Assembly: GCF_000381925.1 (NCBI RefSeq)
Contig: NZ_KB907310.1
Location: 62,001-126,000, forward strand
Direction of reading: 5' to 3'
Length of the DNA stretch: 64,000 nt
From: Nocardia sp. BMG111209
Lineage (GTDB): Bacteria > Actinomycetota > Actinomycetes > Mycobacteriales > Mycobacteriaceae
Positions 27,428-35,887 of the stretch are shown one piece after another. Both the position numbers and the translations under genes were made by a program. Numbering within the stretch: position 1 is the stretch's first letter; each line of letters starts with the position of its first letter. Under the pieces are notes generated by a model. That model saw only the letters and a list, made by a program, of their open reading frames with translations. It was not told the origin of the DNA and ran no database searches.

Positions 27428-27721
27428 ATGGATCCCGTGTCCCTGACTCATGGCGTTCTCACCCTGATCTGGCTCGCCGCCGTAGGGGCGACCATCTTCG
27501 CGCTGATCCATGCCGTCCGGCAGCGGTCCGACGCGTTCACCGCGGTCGACAAGCTGACCAAGCCCATCTGGCTGACCATCCTCGGGGTGGCGCTGGTGTT
27601 CCTGGTGCTGGCCGAGACGGCGATCGGGCTGCTCGGCCTGGCCGCGGTGGTGGCCACCGGTGTGTATCTGGCCGATGTGCGGCCCAAGGTCGACGAGGTG
27701 CAGCGCGGCCCGCGCTGGTAA
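27428..27721 (+). CDS. DUF2516 small membrane protein (Rv0476-like)
   Basis: This 97-residue protein has two transmembrane helices, at about residues 9-29 and 47-70, separated by a loop containing DAFTAVDKLTKPIW, the conserved core of DUF2516. A short charged C-terminus ends it. Function is unknown. It directly follows hbhA as in mycobacteria, but the terminator between them implies its own promoter near 27400-27427. Confidence 0.88.
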   Translation: MDPVSLTHGVLTLIWLAAVGATIFALIHAVRQRSDAFTAVDKLTKPIWLTILGVALVFLVLAETAIGLLGLAAVVATGVYLADVRPKVDEVQRGPRW

Positions 27722-27812
27722 GGGGACTTGTCGTATTTCCCATGAGCCCGCCGGTTGCGTTGTGCGGGCTCACTGATCTGCCGTTTGCTCTGGTCGGCTC
27801 TGCCCCGGCAAG

Positions 27813-27848
27813 TTACTGTGTCAGTAAGTTACTGTTGTATTAGGTAAC
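27813..27848. promoter_or_regulatory. Candidate TetR-type operator cluster upstream of an alpha/beta hydrolase gene
   Basis: TTACTG-TGT-CAGTAA at 27813-27827 is a perfect 15-bp palindrome. It is followed by a second GTTACTG (27828-27834) and an inverted partner, GGTAAC, ending at 27848. The cluster ends 29 bp before the hydrolase start, where a repressor would cover the promoter. Paired palindromes of this size are typical of TetR-family sites. No dedicated regulator gene adjoins it. Confidence 0.6.
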
Positions 27849-27877
27849 ACACAGTTCTTGCACAAGGGAGTGTTCGG

Positions 27878-28885
27878 ATGCCGGCGGTGTTCTCGCCGAT
27901 CCAGGATCGGGTTCGTGATCTGTTGCGCGGACATCGCGCGAGCCTGCGCACGCGGCGCTACGCGACCGCGGCGTTCAACCCGCCCGCGGTGGCGGCGGAG
28001 GCGATCGAGGTGACCGGGGCCGACGGGACCCGGCTGCGGGTGCACGCCTACGGGCCCGCCGACGGTCCGGTGGTGGTGCTGGTGCACGGCTGGACCTGCT
28101 GCCTCGAGTACTGGAATCCCCAGATCAACGCGTTCGCCGGGGACTATCGCGTGGTCGCCTACGATCTGCGCGGGCACGGCGGCAGCGATCTCGGTCCCGT
28201 CCCGCCGACGCCGGACCTGCTGGCCGACGATCTCGGCGCCGTACTGGCCGCGGTGCTGCGGCCGGGGCAGCGGGCGGTCCTGGTCGGGCACAGCCTGGGC
28301 GGGATGACCATCCAGGCGTGGGCGGCGCGGCATCCCGGGCAGGTGACCGAGCGGGCGGCGGCGGTGGTGCTGACCAATACCGCTCCCGGGAATCTGATCG
28401 CCGAGACCACGGTGCTGCCGGTCTTCAACCGCGGGACGGTGTCGTTGCCGCACGGGCTGGGCCGCTGGGGTCTGGCCGCGCAGCTGCTGTTCCCGCCGAT
28501 TCCGCCGGTGCGCTGGGTCTTCCGCCGTCAGGTGATGACGCTGGCATCCACCGGGGACGTGGCCGATTTCGCGTTGTCGATCGTGCGGTCGTGCCCGGCG
28601 GCGGTGCGCGGGATGTTCGGACTGCTGCTGGGTGATCTCGCGCTCGGGCGGGCCGCCGAGAATCTGACCGTGCCCACCACCGTCATCGCCGGTGATCGCG
28701 ACGATCTGACGCCGCCGGTGCATTCCCGCCGACTGGTCGAAATGCTCACGCGGACAGGCTCTCTCGATACCTACCGGGTGTTGCGGACCGGCCATCTCGG
28801 CAATGTCGAGGCATATGCGGAGTTCAACGCCGAGCTGGCCCGGGTGCTGGTCGCGGCGCACCACAGCGCGGAGGCCACCGCCTGA
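27878..28885 (+). CDS. Alpha/beta hydrolase
   Basis: This 335-residue enzyme has the oxyanion-hole motif HGWT, the nucleophile elbow GHSLGG (about residue 134), and the late acid and histidine in AGDRDDLTPP and GHLGNVEAY. The substrate is unknown; the closest type is a lipase/esterase or epoxide-hydrolase-like fold. A basic N-terminal segment (RDLLRGHRASLRTRR) precedes the fold and may associate with membranes. The ATG at 27878 is preceded by an AAGGGAG-like sequence. Upstream lies the palindromic operator cluster, which suggests inducible expression. Confidence 0.86.
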   Translation: MPAVFSPIQDRVRDLLRGHRASLRTRRYATAAFNPPAVAAEAIEVTGADGTRLRVHAYGPADGPVVVLVHGWTCCLEYWNPQINAFAGDYRVVAYDLRGHGGSDLGPVPPTPDLLADDLGAVLAAVLRPGQRAVLVGHSLGGMTIQAWAARHPGQVTERAAAVVLTNTAPGNLIAETTVLPVFNRGTVSLPHGLGRWGLAAQLLFPPIPPVRWVFRRQVMTLASTGDVADFALSIVRSCPAAVRGMFGLLLGDLALGRAAENLTVPTTVIAGDRDDLTPPVHSRRLVEMLTRTGSLDTYRVLRTGHLGNVEAYAEFNAELARVLVAAHHSAEATA

Positions 28886-28925
28886 CGCGAATCGCCGGTA
28901 CGAACCGCATCGGGTCGTGCCCGGA

Positions 28926-28972
28926 GCAGGTTCCCGCACCCGTCTGGCGCGGAACAGGGTGCGGGACCCTGC
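28926..28972. terminator. Bidirectional hairpin between convergent hydrolase and purU genes
   Basis: A 16-bp stem with one mismatch (GCAGG T TCCCGCACCC with GGGTGCGGGA C CCTGC) encloses a 15-nt loop. It lies between two convergent stop codons and should terminate transcription from both sides. Confidence 0.75.
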
Positions 28973-29042
28973 CCCGGATACGAAACGTCGTGGGGCGGAA
29001 CGGAATTCGGGTCGTGACCGGCCGCCGGCGCGGTCCGGCGGC

Positions 29043-29933
29043 TCAGTCGAAGACGACCGTGCGGCGGCCGTGGACCAGTACCCGGCCCTCCAGATGCCAG
29101 CGCAGCCCCCGGGCCAGCACCACCCGCTCGATGTCGCGGCCCTGCCGCACCATGTCGCGGGCGGTGTCGGCGTGGTCGATGCGGGTGACGTCCTGTTCGA
29201 TGATCGGGCCCGCGTCCAGTTCCGGCGTCACGTAGTGGCAGGTGGCGCCGATCAGCTTCACCCCGCGCGCGAAGGCCTGGTGGTAGGGCCGCGCGCCGAC
29301 GAACGAGGGCAGGAAGCTGTGATGGATGTTGATCGCCCGGCCGGCCCAGTGTTCGCACAGCTCGGCGGGTAGCACCTGCATGAACCGGGCGAGCACCACC
29401 GCATCCGGTTCGTGGGCGTCGACCAGCGCGCGGACCTGCTCGAAGGCCGGGCCGCGCTCGGCCGGGTCGCGGGGGAAGGGCACGTGGTGGAACTTCACGC
29501 CGTGCGCGCTGGTCATCTCGGCCAGATCGGGATGGTTGCCGACGACCGCCTCGATGGTGGCCGGCAGTTCGCCGCTGGCGGCCCGGCCCAGCAGATCGTG
29601 CAGGCAGTGGCCGTCCTTGCTGACCAGCAGCACCGCCCGCCGCCGCTGCGCGGAATCCAGTACCTGCCAGTCCGTCTCCGGGCTCAGCCCCGCCGCCACC
29701 GCGCCGAACCGCGTGCGCAACTCGCCGAGCGGGAACGGCACCGTCGGCGCGAGGATGGCCTGGCGGGTGAAGAACCAGCCGGACTCCCGGTCGGAGTGAT
29801 ATCCGGCCTCCACGATCGACCCACCGAACTCGGCGATGAACGAGGTGATCCGGGCGATGATGCCCGGACGATCCGGGCAGCCGAGGGTCAGCACGTAACG
29901 CCGGTCGTCGGGGCGGGCGGGGGTGGAGCTCAT
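29043..29933 (-). CDS. purU: Formyltetrahydrofolate deformylase
   Basis: PurU hydrolyses 10-formyl-THF to formate and THF, balancing one-carbon pools and supplying formate. The 296-residue protein has an N-terminal ACT domain (about residues 12-90, starting YVLTLGCPDRPGIIARIT) and a formyltransferase-like domain. That domain carries NIHHSFLPSF with the active-site His, and DAGPIIEQDV. GGAG precedes the ATG. The acetyltransferase gene lies just upstream on the same strand with a 24-bp gap, so they may be co-transcribed. Confidence 0.95.
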   Translation of the reverse strand: MSSTPARPDDRRYVLTLGCPDRPGIIARITSFIAEFGGSIVEAGYHSDRESGWFFTRQAILAPTVPFPLGELRTRFGAVAAGLSPETDWQVLDSAQRRRAVLLVSKDGHCLHDLLGRAASGELPATIEAVVGNHPDLAEMTSAHGVKFHHVPFPRDPAERGPAFEQVRALVDAHEPDAVVLARFMQVLPAELCEHWAGRAINIHHSFLPSFVGARPYHQAFARGVKLIGATCHYVTPELDAGPIIEQDVTRIDHADTARDMVRQGRDIERVVLARGLRWHLEGRVLVHGRRTVVFD

Positions 29934-29957
29934 CGCTCCATCCTCGCAGGATGACGA

Positions 29958-30509
29958 TTACGGCCGATAGAAGGGTTCGGCGTAGCGGAACTCGCCCGTC
30001 ATCCCCGGCTCGTGCGCGGTCAGCGGCCGCACCTGGAAATGCGAGACCCAGGCCGGTTCGTCGGGCAGGATGCCCAGCCGCGCGCCGGGCAGGAAGCCGA
30101 AGCGCGGGTAGTAGTCGAGGCTGCCCAGCAGGCCCACCAGCGGTTCGTCCAGTGCGTCGGCGGCGCCCAGCGCGGCGTGCATCAGCGCCGATCCGATGCC
30201 CTCGCCCTGGCGCTGCGGCAGCACCCCGATCGGGCCCAGCGCCAGCACCGGGAATCGGCCCACCCCGGCACGGGTGAGGCAGACGTGCCCGACGACGTGC
30301 TGGGCCAGCTCCGCCACCAGCGACAGGGTCGGCATCCAGCCGGCATCGCTGCGCAGCCGGTGGACCAGGTGCACCTCCGCCGGATCGGCCGCGCCCGCAG
30401 GCGTCGCGGCCGGACCGCCGCCGTCGCCGGGATGTTCGCGGGCGAACGCGGCCCGGTGCACGGCGTCGATGGAGAGGATGTCGTCGGCCCGCTCGCGCCG
30501 GATCAGCAC
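29958..30509 (-). CDS. GNAT-family N-acetyltransferase
   Basis: This 183-residue protein has the GNAT core: a beta-strand block ending VGHVCLT, then the acetyl-CoA pyrophosphate loop QRQGEGIGSALM (R/Q-x-x-G-x-G/A), and the FGFLPG turn typical of YhbS-like members. The start is taken as the GTG at 30509, because GGAAGGAGAGG sits just before it; longer frames have no support. The substrate is unknown. It is divergent from deoC with a 113-bp control region. Confidence 0.88.
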   Translation of the reverse strand: MLIRRERADDILSIDAVHRAAFAREHPGDGGGPAATPAGAADPAEVHLVHRLRSDAGWMPTLSLVAELAQHVVGHVCLTRAGVGRFPVLALGPIGVLPQRQGEGIGSALMHAALGAADALDEPLVGLLGSLDYYPRFGFLPGARLGILPDEPAWVSHFQVRPLTAHEPGMTGEFRYAEPFYRP

Positions 30510-30622
30510 GATGACCTCTCCTTCCGCCCGGACGGGGCAGCCGTCGGCTTGTTGCTTCGAGTGTGCGCGCCGGGACCGGCGGCCCGCAACGTCGCGGCCC
30601 GCGTGTGCCAGACTGCACAATC

Positions 30623-31294
30623 GTGGCTGACATCCCCCTCGCACTCACCCGGCGGGAGGTGGCGGCGCTGATCGACCACACCCTGCTCGCCCCCGAGGCC
30701 ACCCCGGCCGATGTGACCGCGACCGTGGCCGAGGCCCGCGCACTCGGGGTCTTCGCGGTATGCCTGTCGCCGTCGATGCTGCCCGTGCGCGAACCCGGCC
30801 TGGCGGTCGCGACCGTCGCCGGATTTCCCTCCGGTAAGCATCACGCGCTGGTCAAGGGCTCCGAGGCGCGGCTCGCGGTGGAACAGGGCGCCGACGAGGT
30901 CGACATGGTCATCGACGTGGGCGCCGCGGTGGCGGGCGACTACGACGCGGTGCTGGCCGAGATCATCACCGTGCGCGAGGCGATCGGCGATCGGGCGCTG
31001 TTGAAGGTGATCATCGAATCGGCGGCGCTGTCGGATGCCGCGATCGTCGCGGTGTGCCGGGCCGCGCGGCGCGCGGGCGCCGATTTCGTGAAGACCTCCA
31101 CCGGATTCCATCCCGCCGGCGGTGCGTCGGTGCACGCGGTGCGGCTGATGGCCGAGGCGGTCGGCGGCCGGCTGGGGGTCAAGGCCAGCGGCGGGATCCG
31201 GACCGCGGCCGCGGCGGCGGAGCTGATCGCCGCGGGCGCCACCCGGCTCGGGCTGTCCCGCTCGCGCGAGGTGCTGGCCGGATTCCCGGAGTAG
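30623..31294 (+). CDS. deoC: Deoxyribose-phosphate aldolase
   Basis: DeoC cleaves 2-deoxyribose 5-phosphate to glyceraldehyde 3-phosphate and acetaldehyde in deoxynucleoside salvage. The 223-residue protein has EVDMVIDVG, the LLKVIIES strand, DFVKTSTGF with the Schiff-base lysine, and VKASGGIR. The GTG at 30623 gives [10 protein letters not shown] and the expected family length. No Shine-Dalgarno is visible. The M. tuberculosis orthologue is Rv0478, in the same place. Confidence 0.95.
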   Translation: MADIPLALTRREVAALIDHTLLAPEATPADVTATVAEARALGVFAVCLSPSMLPVREPGLAVATVAGFPSGKHHALVKGSEARLAVEQGADEVDMVIDVGAAVAGDYDAVLAEIITVREAIGDRALLKVIIESAALSDAAIVAVCRAARRAGADFVKTSTGFHPAGGASVHAVRLMAEAVGGRLGVKASGGIRTAAAAAELIAAGATRLGLSRSREVLAGFPE

Positions 31295-31301
31295 CGGCCG
31301 G

Positions 31302-32057
31302 TCAGCAGCGGATATCGGTGTTCTCGTTCGCCTGCAGCTGCGACGCGCCGCCGGTCAGCTGCACCGACAGGCCGTTGTCGGTGACGTGCACCGCCGTCGG
31401 ATGCATGTCCAGCGGGTAGGTCTGCAGGCTCTGGGTCATCACGTCGACGATGCCGGAGACCAGATCGGTGGGCAGGCCGATGCCGAGCAGCGAGGCCGAG
31501 GCCGTGGTGACCTGGATCTGGTTGCCGACGATCTGCGGTTTCAGCTGCAGGTCGGCCAGGCCGCCGAGCACCTTGACCGTCAGCGTGCCGGCCGACGCGT
31601 CGGATTTCACGTCGGACACCATGCCCTTCAGGGTCTGCTGGATGCCGTCGTCGCTCCAGGTGACGTCGGCGCTGCTGCTGCCCACGTCCGCGCCGCGACC
31701 GGCCATGCGGACGTCGTTGATCTTCGCGTGCACCTTCATGCCGACCGCCGGGCCGAACTTGGCGTCGTCGCTGTCGACCGTCACCGAGCCGACCTTGTGA
31801 TCGATCGCGGTGAGCAGCAACGGTTTCGCGCCGAAATGCACCGAAACCTTGGAGCCGAGGTCGTGTTCCGCCTGGGTGGCGATGCAGTCGGCGTAGTGCT
31901 TGCGGTAATAGGTCTCCGCGCCGACCAGCGCGGCGATCGCGACGAGCACGACCACCAGCCCGGCGATCAGGAGATTACGACGCAGGTTGCCGGTGCCACC
32001 GGGACGCGCGCCCATGGCGACTGTGGTATCAGTGCCGTAGTCGGGGTGCGAACTCAT
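31302..32057 (-). CDS. DUF2993 (LmeA-like) membrane-anchored lipid-binding protein
   Basis: This 251-residue protein has a transmembrane anchor at about residues 28-48 (LLIAGLVVVLVAIAALVGAE). The extracytoplasmic DUF2993 domain follows. LmeA, in the same family, binds phospholipids and affects lipomannan synthesis, and Rv0479c occupies the equivalent place in M. tuberculosis. One Cys after the anchor (ADCIAT) and one at the C-terminus (DIRC) could pair. The gene converges on deoC with 7 bp between the stops. Confidence 0.85.
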   Translation of the reverse strand: MSSHPDYGTDTTVAMGARPGGTGNLRRNLLIAGLVVVLVAIAALVGAETYYRKHYADCIATQAEHDLGSKVSVHFGAKPLLLTAIDHKVGSVTVDSDDAKFGPAVGMKVHAKINDVRMAGRGADVGSSSADVTWSDDGIQQTLKGMVSDVKSDASAGTLTVKVLGGLADLQLKPQIVGNQIQVTTASASLLGIGLPTDLVSGIVDVMTQSLQTYPLDMHPTAVHVTDNGLSVQLTGGASQLQANENTDIRC

Positions 32058-32165
32058 ATCCGCGATTCTTCCCGCTCATTCATGAGCGGCCCCTGTGGCG
32101 CGGCTGAGAGCACGGCCAAATTCTCGATCCGGGCCGATTACGGCTTGTCGCGATGGGCCCGAGCG

Positions 32166-32171
32166 TAACCT
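32166..32171 (+). promoter_or_regulatory. -10 box TAACCT of a leaderless AbiEi-like gene
   Basis: TAACCT fits the TANNNT consensus and lies 7 nt before the ATG at 32179. No Shine-Dalgarno precedes that start, so the transcript probably begins at or next to the start codon. Confidence 0.55.
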
Positions 32172-32178
32172 GAATCAC

Positions 32179-32787
32179 ATGTCCGGGGATGCTGCTATCG
32201 ACGAGGATCGCGATCCGGACTCGGATTGGTGGGCCTTGCGACAGCTGGCCCGGCGGCACGCCGGATACTTCACCACCCGCCTGGTGTGGCGCACCCGATG
32301 CGAGGCCAGGATCCGCACCGGACTCGACGACGGTTCGGTGATCCGGGTCGGGGTGGGCCTGTTGCGGATGACGGATTGGCCGCAGGGCCCGCTGGACGAG
32401 TACGCGATGTGGTCGGCGTGGTTCGACGGCGCCGCCGCGGTCTCCCATCACAGCGCCGCCGAACTGCACGGCCTGGGCCGGTTGCGACCGCGATTCGTGC
32501 ACATGTCGGCCGGTGACGGCCGGTTGCCCAGCGCACCCGGGCTGGTGGTGCTGCGCCGGGTGCTGCACGGCCGGGACGTGGAATCGGCGGGCACCTTCCT
32601 GGTCACCACCCCGGTGCGGACCGTACTCGACCTCGCCGAGGCCGGTATCGGACAGGACGCGCTGACCGAGGTGGTCGCCGACGCCCTCGCGATCCGGCGC
32701 TGCGCCGGGGCCGAGATCCGGCACGCGGCGGCGATCCTGCCGCCGCAGACGGCCGCCCGCTTACGCCGGGCCCTGGCCCGGTCCTGA
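32179..32787 (+). CDS. AbiEi-like (type IV antitoxin-type) protein without a toxin partner
   Basis: This 202-residue protein has an N-terminal winged-helix-like region (WWALRQLARRHAGYFTTR) and the segment AVSHHSAAELHGL, which is characteristic of AbiEi-family antitoxins. A beta-rich stretch and the TTPVRTVLDLAEAG segment follow. In complete systems this gene precedes an AbiEii nucleotidyltransferase toxin. Here the neighbour on the right is a methyltransferase on the opposite strand, and the stops overlap by 27 bp. The protein is thus an orphan and may work as a plain regulator. The start is chosen for the -10 box 7 nt upstream. Confidence 0.8.
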   Translation: MSGDAAIDEDRDPDSDWWALRQLARRHAGYFTTRLVWRTRCEARIRTGLDDGSVIRVGVGLLRMTDWPQGPLDEYAMWSAWFDGAAAVSHHSAAELHGLGRLRPRFVHMSAGDGRLPSAPGLVVLRRVLHGRDVESAGTFLVTTPVRTVLDLAEAGIGQDALTEVVADALAIRRCAGAEIRHAAAILPPQTAARLRRALARS

Positions 32788-33612
32788 CGGCGCGACCGCG
32801 GGCCACGGTACCGAGAGTACGCAGTCGCGCATCCGGCGGCGATAGTGCCGAATCGGAAAACCGTTCTCGCGCAACAGTTCCGCGGCCGCACGCCAGCGGG
32901 CCCGCGGCCCGTAGGGCGCCAGCGGCGCGGCGCGGGCCCAGGCCCGGTCGGCCGCGGCGAGCAGTGCGTGCACCGGTTCGCCGGGGATGTTGCGGTGGAT
33001 CAGCGCCTTCGGCAGCCGTTCCGCCAGATCGGAGGGGCGCTCCACGGTGAACGGGTCCCAGGCCAGCGTCAGCGACAGCGGACCGGAGCCGTCCAGCAGT
33101 ACCCAGGCGCAGCGGCGGCCCAGTTCGTCGCAGGTGCCGTCGACCAGCAGCCCGCCGGGGGCGAGGTTGCCGAGGACGGTCGCCCAGGCTCCGGCGACCG
33201 CCTCCTCCGGATACTGCCGCAGCACGTTGAACGCGCGGACCAGCACCGGCCGCAGGCCGGCCAGTTCGAATCCGCCACGCGCGAACCGGACCCCGTCCCG
33301 GCCGGGTACCACCCGCTCGGGATCGATCTCCAGGCCGATCACCCGCACCTCGGCGCGCACCCGCCGCAGCCGACCGGCCAGTTCCAGCGTGGTCACCGGG
33401 CTGGCACCGTAGCCGAGGTCGACGACCAGCGGATCCCGCGCCTGCCGCAGCCGCGCGGTCACCAGATCGTCGTGGATCAGCCAGCGGTCGCTGCGGCGCA
33501 GGCGGTTCACCCCGGTCGTGCCGCGGGTGATGCTGCCGACCGGCTTGCGCCCGGCGCCGGATCGGGCGGGGTCGGGGTCGCTCAGGTGAGCGGGTTGTGC
33601 TCGTCCAGCCAC
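32761..33612 (-). CDS. Class I SAM-dependent methyltransferase-like protein
   Basis: The protein (about 283 residues from the GTG at 33612) has a methyltransferase-like fold. DPLVVDLGYGASPVTTLELA is motif I with the SAM-binding glycines, and VIGLEIDPERV is the acidic strand-2 end. The N-terminal segment RKPVGSITRGTTGVNRLRR is well conserved in mycolata relatives as I recall, so the start must lie before it. The exact start is uncertain, and the chosen GTG overlaps the end of the upstream DUF2505 gene by 31 nt, suggesting coupling. The target molecule is unknown. Confidence 0.75.
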   Translation of the reverse strand: MAGRAQPAHLSDPDPARSGAGRKPVGSITRGTTGVNRLRRSDRWLIHDDLVTARLRQARDPLVVDLGYGASPVTTLELAGRLRRVRAEVRVIGLEIDPERVVPGRDGVRFARGGFELAGLRPVLVRAFNVLRQYPEEAVAGAWATVLGNLAPGGLLVDGTCDELGRRCAWVLLDGSGPLSLTLAWDPFTVERPSDLAERLPKALIHRNIPGEPVHALLAAADRAWARAAPLAPYGPRARWRAAAELLRENGFPIRHYRRRMRDCVLSVPWPAVAPSGPGQGPA

Positions 33613-34100
33613 TGCTTGGTGAACTCCGCTTCGGCTCGCAGCAGATCCACCAGACTGACCAGCATCAGCTGTTCCAGCCTGGCGCCCAGGAACGGGATCT
33701 GCACGGTGGCGATATTGGTGATCCGCAGCGTGCACCCGGTGTCGGTGGCGAACAGGTGCATGCTGCCGCCCAGCCCGCCCGGCGGACCGGACGGGATCTC
33801 GGCGACGTATTCGCCGAACACCTCGGGCCCGAACGGGCCGTAGACCTCGCGGCGGGTGATCACCATGTCCCGCCGCATGATCGACTGGGCCAGATCCGGC
33901 AGCATGACCCGCGGCAGCACCTGCTCCAGCACGACCGTGACCCCGCTGTCGCCCGCGTCGAGGGCGACCACCTCGTTGGGGGAGTACTTGCGCATCTCCT
34001 CCATCCGCGCATCCCAGTAGGCGCGGTCCGACAGCAGCGCGTACACCTCTTTGGTGGTGCGCAGCGGGAAGCGGGCTGAGTAGTTCAGTCGGCGGGTCAT
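33582..34100 (-). CDS. DUF2505 (SRPBCC-fold) protein, copy 1
   Basis: This 172-residue protein starts MTRRLNYSARFPLRTTKEVYALL and follows the DUF2505 pattern of a START/SRPBCC-like lipid-binding cup, ending with a long C-terminal helix. Rv0481c is the likely mycobacterial counterpart. A second copy lies just upstream on the same strand (34198-34689) and aligns through SDxxYW, the mid-protein motif RTEVY/RREVY and the last helix. The function is unknown. No transmembrane segment or signal is present. Confidence 0.82.
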   Translation of the reverse strand: MTRRLNYSARFPLRTTKEVYALLSDRAYWDARMEEMRKYSPNEVVALDAGDSGVTVVLEQVLPRVMLPDLAQSIMRRDMVITRREVYGPFGPEVFGEYVAEIPSGPPGGLGGSMHLFATDTGCTLRITNIATVQIPFLGARLEQLMLVSLVDLLRAEAEFTKQWLDEHNPLT

Positions 34101-34197
34101 GGGCGTTGAGGCTACTTGGTGTGACTCACGACTCTTCCGCCGCGGCCGTATTATGACCGCGGCAGCAACACGACTCGAAGGTGTCGGCGGTGTGCGA

Positions 34198-34689
34198 TCA
34201 GTGCTGGGAGACCCAGGTATCGGTGAAGGCGGCCTCGGAAGCCAGCAGTTCCAGCAGCTTTTCGGCAACCACGGCCTCGATCTTCTTGCCGAACAACGGG
34301 ACCGCGACGTGCACCGAACCCTCGACGGTGGCGACCGTGCCGGATCCGTTCTCGGTCAGGGTGACCGTCCCGTTGACCTCCGCGGGTGCGCCGTCCACAT
34401 GGGCCTCGAAGGTGCCGGTGTTCGAACCGGCGGTGTAGACCTCGGTCCGCGGGATGATCATGTCGCCGGGCCGGACCGAGGTGATCGAGCTCGGCAGCTC
34501 CGACGCGGCGATGGTCTGCACCATGCGGATCGTCAGTACCTCGCCGGCCGGTTCGAACGATTCGAGCCGGGCGCCGGGCCCGCCCACCTCGGCGAGCCGG
34601 TCCTTCCAGTACTGCTCCGAGGCGATTGCCGCACGGACCGCGTCGGCCGAATGCGAGTAGGTAGCGGTGAACGCCAGGGGTGTCGCCAT
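34198..34689 (-). CDS. DUF2505 (SRPBCC-fold) protein, copy 2
   Basis: This 163-residue paralogue of the adjacent gene starts [18 protein letters not shown]. It keeps the EQYWKDRL motif near residue 26, IIPRTEVY in the middle and the C-terminal helix with [11 protein letters not shown]. The ATG at 34689 has no Shine-Dalgarno but a minus-strand TAGCGT box 8 nt upstream, so it is probably leaderless. That promoter overlaps the one of the divergent murB gene, only 26 nt away. Confidence 0.82.
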   Translation of the reverse strand: MATPLAFTATYSHSADAVRAAIASEQYWKDRLAEVGGPGARLESFEPAGEVLTIRMVQTIAASELPSSITSVRPGDMIIPRTEVYTAGSNTGTFEAHVDGAPAEVNGTVTLTENGSGTVATVEGSVHVAVPLFGKKIEAVVAEKLLELLASEAAFTDTWVSQH

Positions 34690-34697
34690 GGGGCAAC

Positions 34698-34707
34698 ACG
34701 CTACCGT
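34698..34707. promoter_or_regulatory. Overlapping divergent -10 boxes for DUF2505 copy 2 and murB
   Basis: On the minus strand TAGCGT occupies 34703-34698, 8 nt before the ATG at 34689. On the plus strand TACCGT occupies 34702-34707, 8 nt before the GTG at 34716. Both fit the TANNNT -10 consensus. The two boxes share two base pairs, so polymerase can occupy only one promoter at a time. Confidence 0.55.
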
Positions 34708-34715
34708 CTGTGGTC

Positions 34716-35822
34716 GTGAGTACACATCAGGTGGTGTCGTCACAACACGTCAGCGCGTTGTTGGCGGCAACCGGTGCGCGGCTGCGCGATTCGGTGCCGC
34801 TGGCCGAGCTGACCACGTTGCGGGTGGGCGGTCCGGCGACGGTCGCGGAGTGCACCACGACCGAATCGCTGGCGGCGACCGTGCGCACGCTCGACGCCGC
34901 CGGGATTCCGGTGCTGCTGGTGGCCGGCGGCTCCAATCTGCTCATCGGCGACGGCGGATTCGGCGGGGTGGTGGTGCGGATCGCCACCACCGACGTGCGG
35001 ATCGGCGCCGACCACGTCCTGGCCGAGGCCGGCGCCGACTGGGATGCCGTGGTGGCCGCGACCGTCGAGGCCGGGCTCGGCGGCCTGGAATGCCTGTCCG
35101 GGATTCCCGGCTCCGCGGGGGCGACGCCGGTGCAGAACGTCGGCGCCTACGGCGTCGAGGTGGAACAGACCATCCGGCGGGTGCGGCTGCTCGACCGCGC
35201 GACCGGCGACATCCGCTGGGCCGAGCCCGCGGAACTGGGATTCGGCTACCGCACCTCGGTGCTCAAGCACAGTTCCGCCGCGGTGGTGCTGGCGGTGGAA
35301 TTCGCGCTGCGGGCCGACGGGACGAGCGCGCCGCTGCGCTACGGCGAACTGGCCCGCGCGCTCGGCGCGGCCGAGGGGGAGACCCGGCCGGCCGCCGACG
35401 TCCGGGCGGCGGTGCTGCGGCTGCGGGCCGGTAAGGGCATGGTTCTGGATCCGGCCGATCACGACACCTGGAGTGCGGGCTCGTTCTTCACCAACCCGGT
35501 GGTGCCGCACGCGGGGGAGCGGCGGATTCTGGACGCGATTGCCGCATATGTGGGGGAAGTCACAGTTCCGTCGTACCCCGCGCCGGACGGTGTGAAGTTC
35601 TCCGCGGGCTGGTTGATCGAGCGCGCGGGCTTCGCGAAGGGCTTCCCCGGCCCCGGCGCGCCCGCGCGATTGTCCACGAAACACACGCTGGCGCTGACCA
35701 ATCGGGGGGCCGCCACCGCCGCCGATCTGGTCGAACTCGCGCGGACGGTACGCGACGGTGTGGAGCAGCGCTTCGGCGTCCGGCTGGAGCCCGAACCGGT
35801 GACCGTCGGCGTTACAGTCTGA
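34716..35822 (+). CDS. murB: UDP-N-acetylenolpyruvoylglucosamine reductase
   Basis: MurB reduces UDP-GlcNAc-enolpyruvate to UDP-MurNAc with NADPH and FAD in peptidoglycan precursor synthesis. The 368-residue protein has [11 protein letters not shown] and [21 protein letters not shown] for FAD binding, GYRTSVLK, the catalytic SAGSFFTNP serine segment, and the C-terminal [12 protein letters not shown]. The GTG at 34716 is preferred because a TACCGT box lies 8 nt upstream; GTG codons at 34710 and 34680 are alternatives. The orthologue is Rv0482. Confidence 0.96.
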   Translation: MSTHQVVSSQHVSALLAATGARLRDSVPLAELTTLRVGGPATVAECTTTESLAATVRTLDAAGIPVLLVAGGSNLLIGDGGFGGVVVRIATTDVRIGADHVLAEAGADWDAVVAATVEAGLGGLECLSGIPGSAGATPVQNVGAYGVEVEQTIRRVRLLDRATGDIRWAEPAELGFGYRTSVLKHSSAAVVLAVEFALRADGTSAPLRYGELARALGAAEGETRPAADVRAAVLRLRAGKGMVLDPADHDTWSAGSFFTNPVVPHAGERRILDAIAAYVGEVTVPSYPAPDGVKFSAGWLIERAGFAKGFPGPGAPARLSTKHTLALTNRGAATAADLVELARTVRDGVEQRFGVRLEPEPVTVGVTV

Positions 35823-35874
35823 GAGCGTGGTGTTCGCCACGGTGTCGACCACCGGGGTGGCGATTTTTTCGCGG

Positions 35875-35880
35875 TAGATT
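35875..35880 (+). promoter_or_regulatory. -10 box TAGATT of the leaderless L,D-transpeptidase gene
   Basis: TAGATT lies 7 nt before the ATG at 35888. The 7-nt gap holds no ribosome-binding site, consistent with a leaderless transcript starting after murB. Confidence 0.6.
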
Positions 35881-35887
35881 CGAGAAA

